Both the position numbers and the translations under genes were made by a program. A stretch of DNA of 64,000 nucleotides, taken from the NCBI RefSeq assembly GCF_014898815.1, contig NW_026515525.1:62001-126000 (forward strand). The letters are read 5' to 3'. The stretch is from Panonychus citri. Taxonomy: Eukaryota > Arthropoda > Arachnida > Trombidiformes > Tetranychidae. Of this stretch, positions 63,301 to 64,000 are shown piece by piece. Below the pieces are notes generated by a model, which saw only the letters and a list, made by a program, of their open reading frames with translations, was not told the origin of the DNA and made no database searches. The stretch's first letter is position 1; each line of letters begins with the position of its first letter.

Positions 63301-64000
63301 AAGTTCACTCAGGAAAAGACGATCATGATAATGATTATCATGAATAATTGATCCAAAAAAAACTGTAATGAATTGGATAGAAAGTAAAAGAAACTTTCTC
63401 AAGTCTTTTAATTTCCCTGGTTCGAGTTGATGAGTAAATATCAGAATAAAATATCACAGGAAAGACGAGAAAAAGTCGACACAAAGTAATAAGTAAATTT
63501 TCACCTTCCATGGTCAATCTTTGATTCTGATGAAATTTTTTCAAGTGAATTCTTTTTTTCTTATTAACTAACCTGAGGTAAACTTGCAGTTATACTTATA
63601 ATCCAAGCACAGGTAACACATTTATGCACCAATTGGGCACATGAAGTGTACTTGAACGGATAGATTACGGCAATGAAACGATCGATTGAGATACAAACAA
63701 GAATCGACGAAGATGAATAGATCCCAAGGGCACGATAAAATTGGAACACTTTACAAGCGAAAACACCATAGATCCAAGTTATACTGAATCTCCACATGAT
63801 TTCTGAAGGTATCATGAGACAAGTGACAATTGAATCAGCGATTACAAGATTGGATAAAAGAAATTCGTTTCGAGTTCGTTTGTAGGCACTATTTTTGAAG
63901 ATATTGTAAAAAACGATCAAATTGGCCGGAGCTCCAAGGAAAAATAGACACAAATACGATGTCACTTCCAGAACGTTAAGTTGATTGAGCTCAGTGAGAG
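41497..64000 (-). CDS. GnRH/AKH/corazonin-type receptor, 5' end missing
   Basis: Class A neuropeptide receptor of the GnRH superfamily (AKH, ACP, corazonin). The frame is open at the right edge, so the start lies outside. Exon 63573-64000 gives TM1-TM4 (LSNLVIADSIVTCLMIPSEIMW, CKVFQFYRALGIYSSS, DRY-type DRFIAV with IYPF) and ends SLPQ. Exon 43774-43988 gives ECL2 and TM5 (YTQCVDF, VVYVIPLLIIIICYTGICIKL). Exon 41497-41927 gives a Ser/Thr/His-rich third cytosolic loop, TM6 (FIICWSPYVIAVIWYQID) and TM7 with the NPxxY motif NPYIYG. Phases match (0, then 1). The frame reads on to a short helix-8 end (KSFVFRNF, stop at 41497). A donor directly after NPYIYG (41525) offers an alternative spliced tail. 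The second intron junction uses acceptor TTAAG at 41928. Confidence 0.87.
41928..43773 (-). other. Receptor intron between TM5 and TM6 exons
   Basis: 1.85 kb phase-1 intron, AT-rich, with a GA repeat near 43099-43117. No exon or element was recognised. Confidence 0.6.
43989..48927 (-). other. Left part of the 19.6 kb receptor intron
   Basis: AT-rich, rich in ATCATGAT/CATGATAA words, with a GAT repeat near 48337-48357 and a CT run near 47231-47242. Short open frames such as 45968-46231 (hydrophobic, no ATG) and 47442-47654 resemble no protein I know. Confidence 0.5.
48928..49070. repeat. Left subterminal GACTC/GAGTC repeat cluster
   Basis: About five copies of GACTC or GAGTC followed or preceded by A/T runs (TTTTGAGTCAAAA type) within roughly 100 bp, mixed with other AT-rich inverted words. 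The same words recur at the right end of the element and are not frequent in flanking DNA. Confidence 0.75.
49384..49662 (-). CDS. Small charged ORF in the element, unknown function
   Basis: A minus-strand frame running from about 49662 to the TGA at 49384, with an internal ATG at 49554. It begins basic (IKKRIKGKIVIKENQFK), continues MSYFNVVEKKPKVKEIV, and ends acidic (ENIDQEENDSEIMDF). It looks like a coding exon rather than chance, and a short ATG exon with a strong donor lies near 49790 (ATGGCCAAAT then GTAAGT), but I could not join the two in phase. No family was recognised. Being inside the transposon and on the transposase strand, it may be an accessory gene or the 3' remnant of one. 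Confidence 0.4.
50215..52675 (-). pseudogene. tnp2-like (Transposase_21-type) transposase, frame-broken
   Basis: Reads right to left. Part one (52633 to about 51590; ATG of MNSLNLSKRS at 52633) has a basic/acidic N-terminus, then the conserved block with LTLSIHSDEVQVGNSSS, FPVFISLNELKPEFR, LLVGLFVGRSKPDV, DAPMRAYLRG and YGCDWC. The frame then shifts near 51590 (RGARIYPNLEE, IIGGSPLLQLSSFDIV) and again near 51340 (ILGVLRSLILRGWLGE, PPRTFDLIKYWKSSEY, SFIVYYFPGIVKGLL), then stops at 51002. After further breaks it continues from about 50930 (HILSHLPESVKDLGPLK) to the stop at 50215. These blocks in this order are those of the tnp2-like transposases of animal EnSpm-type elements. At least three to four frame breaks show decay. 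It is divergent from the plus-strand gene at 53046. Confidence 0.75.
52676..53045. promoter_or_regulatory. Divergent promoter region within the element
   Basis: About 370 bp between the transposase gene and the plus-strand gene, both transcribed outward. It contains a local inverted repeat around 52790-52820 (TTCTATTCTAAATTTAGAATAGAA), the only strong palindrome noticed here. Confidence 0.5.
53046..55494 (+). CDS. Element-encoded acidic protein, possible BEN-like domain
   Basis: Two exons, 53046-53366 and 53427 onward, join in phase 1 across a 60 bp intron with good ends, giving about 795 residues to the stop at 55494. The N-terminal ~170 residues are globular (NQRKCYNLRISARQSKKNPR, KVVVALVRIQNKSD, NKIVHWFSIPNITVTRV). 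The middle (around 54030-54470) has KENVTFIEGILPV, SLPSEFHEREPSQVITALAKICFPDHWITG and a basic end that remind me weakly of BEN-type DNA-binding domains. The rest is Ser/Asp/Glu/Gln-rich and disordered, with an Asp-rich run near 54960. Just after the stop another frame continues with DPRTLAFLTDPANAEIL, so the 3' end may be frame-shifted. It could be the TNPA-like partner that binds the subterminal repeats; that is inference. Confidence 0.55.
56001..57865 (+). pseudogene. Second element-encoded plus-strand gene, frame-broken
   Basis: No family is recognised. Exon 56001-56484 encodes a basic, Gln/Lys-rich start and a helical region (ISQILEEKGLSVKRSVNLTKQLELDLIYA, LPFSSFLDSKVNCF) and ends at a donor after GALGG-like sequence (GGAG then GTTAGT). 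Fragments follow in shifting frames to about 57350. Then comes an exon to 57550 (RAHKLSCIAKYPLSFIWSFPDPYG) joined in phase 1 to one at 57625 (HTFRKSNIFSYSKDAEKKVRRR). The acidic end (DDPWENADSHSLNETEEP) stops at 57865. Real introns with consensus ends plus several frame breaks suggest a once-functional gene. It may be a continuation of the upstream gene. Confidence 0.45.
58140..58361. repeat. Right subterminal GACTC/GAGTC repeat cluster
   Basis: About six or seven GACTC/GAGTC words within 160 bp, including a near-palindromic TTTTGACTCAAAATTGAG block around 58278-58303 and two direct TTTTTTGACTC copies near the outer end. It mirrors the left cluster. Confidence 0.75.
58362..60640. other. Receptor intron between the two transposons
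   Basis: About 2.3 kb of AT-rich DNA. A 110-codon minus-strand frame at 59024-59356 has an ATG but no recognisable domain. A (TC)n repeat is at 60327-60361. Nothing else was seen. Confidence 0.5.
60327..60361. repeat. (TC)n microsatellite
   Basis: TC run of about 34 bp. Confidence 0.95.
60642..60708 (+). repeat. Left terminal inverted repeat, 67 bp
   Basis: Exact reverse complement of 61835-61901. It starts CAGCCACGG immediately after the TA target and ends TATCTAATCAA. Confidence 0.95.
60808..61779 (+). pseudogene. Tc1-like transposase, frame-broken
   Basis: Starts at ATG 60808 (MPRALENDLRLKIIDL). After GFSV the frame breaks near 60868 and continues with SEIASELDLPASTVQGW, a helix-turn-helix of the Tc1 DNA-binding region. 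Further breaks occur near 61118 (HHAATK block, followed by in-frame stops) and around 61335-61460. The catalytic domain is recognisable in pieces: DWTKCIFVDECCFS holds the first Asp, WVEDNCPAHRSSLVREW the second, and PPDLNPIENVWVIL the final acidic position. The pieces lie in three frames, so no functional enzyme can be made from this copy. The spacing of the last two acidic residues cannot be stated because frame shifts intervene. Confidence 0.9.
61835..61901 (-). repeat. Right terminal inverted repeat, 67 bp
   Basis: Exact reverse complement of 60642-60708; it ends GTCCGTGGCTG followed by TA. Confidence 0.95.
61904..63572 (-). other. Receptor intron, 5' part
   Basis: About 1.7 kb, AT-rich, with many ATCATGAT/CATGATAA words as in the other GPCR introns. 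The donor of the TM1-TM4 exon (CAG then GTTAGT, minus strand) is at 63572-63567. No exon was seen. Confidence 0.55.

Overview
The window is AT-rich, intron-bearing animal nuclear DNA. Housekeeping genes have short introns (about 55-110 bp) with GT...AG ends, while receptor genes have introns of kilobases. The gene set (mitochondrial HSP60, an AF10/Alhambra PHD protein, BBS7, an RPAP3/Spaghetti-like TPR protein, an NRF-6-type acyltransferase, a Fray/OSR1 kinase and two peptide GPCRs) fits an arthropod. A mite-like chelicerate is my guess; I cannot prove the species. No tRNA, rRNA, CRISPR or operon structure was seen.

Layout. 497-5010 (-): the first three coding exons of a rhodopsin-like peptide receptor whose 3' part lies off the left edge. 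5611-7432 (-): complete HSP60. 9250-12809 (-): complete AF10-like gene in seven exons, head-to-head with BBS7 at 13875-16492 (+). An RPAP3-like gene follows BBS7 closely (16750-17861, +). Tail-to-tail with it is a short-chain dehydrogenase gene (18033-19424, -) that carries two apparent frame breaks. 21212-23798 (+): NRF-6-like membrane acyltransferase. 24827-34506 (+): an inferred gene of unknown family with two candidate alternative first exons, both in splice phase 2, and one distant 3' exon. 36828-40347 (+): complete Fray/OSR1 kinase. 41497-64000 (-): a GnRH/AKH/corazonin-type receptor whose 5' end lies off the right edge.

The receptor's 19.6 kb intron (43990-63572) holds two DNA transposons. 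The first, at about 48928-58361, is a roughly 9.4 kb element. It carries a decayed tnp2-like (EnSpm/CACTA-type) transposase on the minus strand, divergently arranged plus-strand genes of unknown function, and clusters of GACTC/GAGTC words at both ends. The second, at 60642-61901, is a 1,260 bp Tc1/mariner element with perfect 67 bp terminal inverted repeats, a TA target duplication and a frame-broken transposase.

The cellular genes form no common pathway. The most unusual content is the multi-gene transposon and the alternative-first-exon gene. Exon boundaries were set by hand from splice consensus, reading-frame phase and protein-family similarity, without transcript data.
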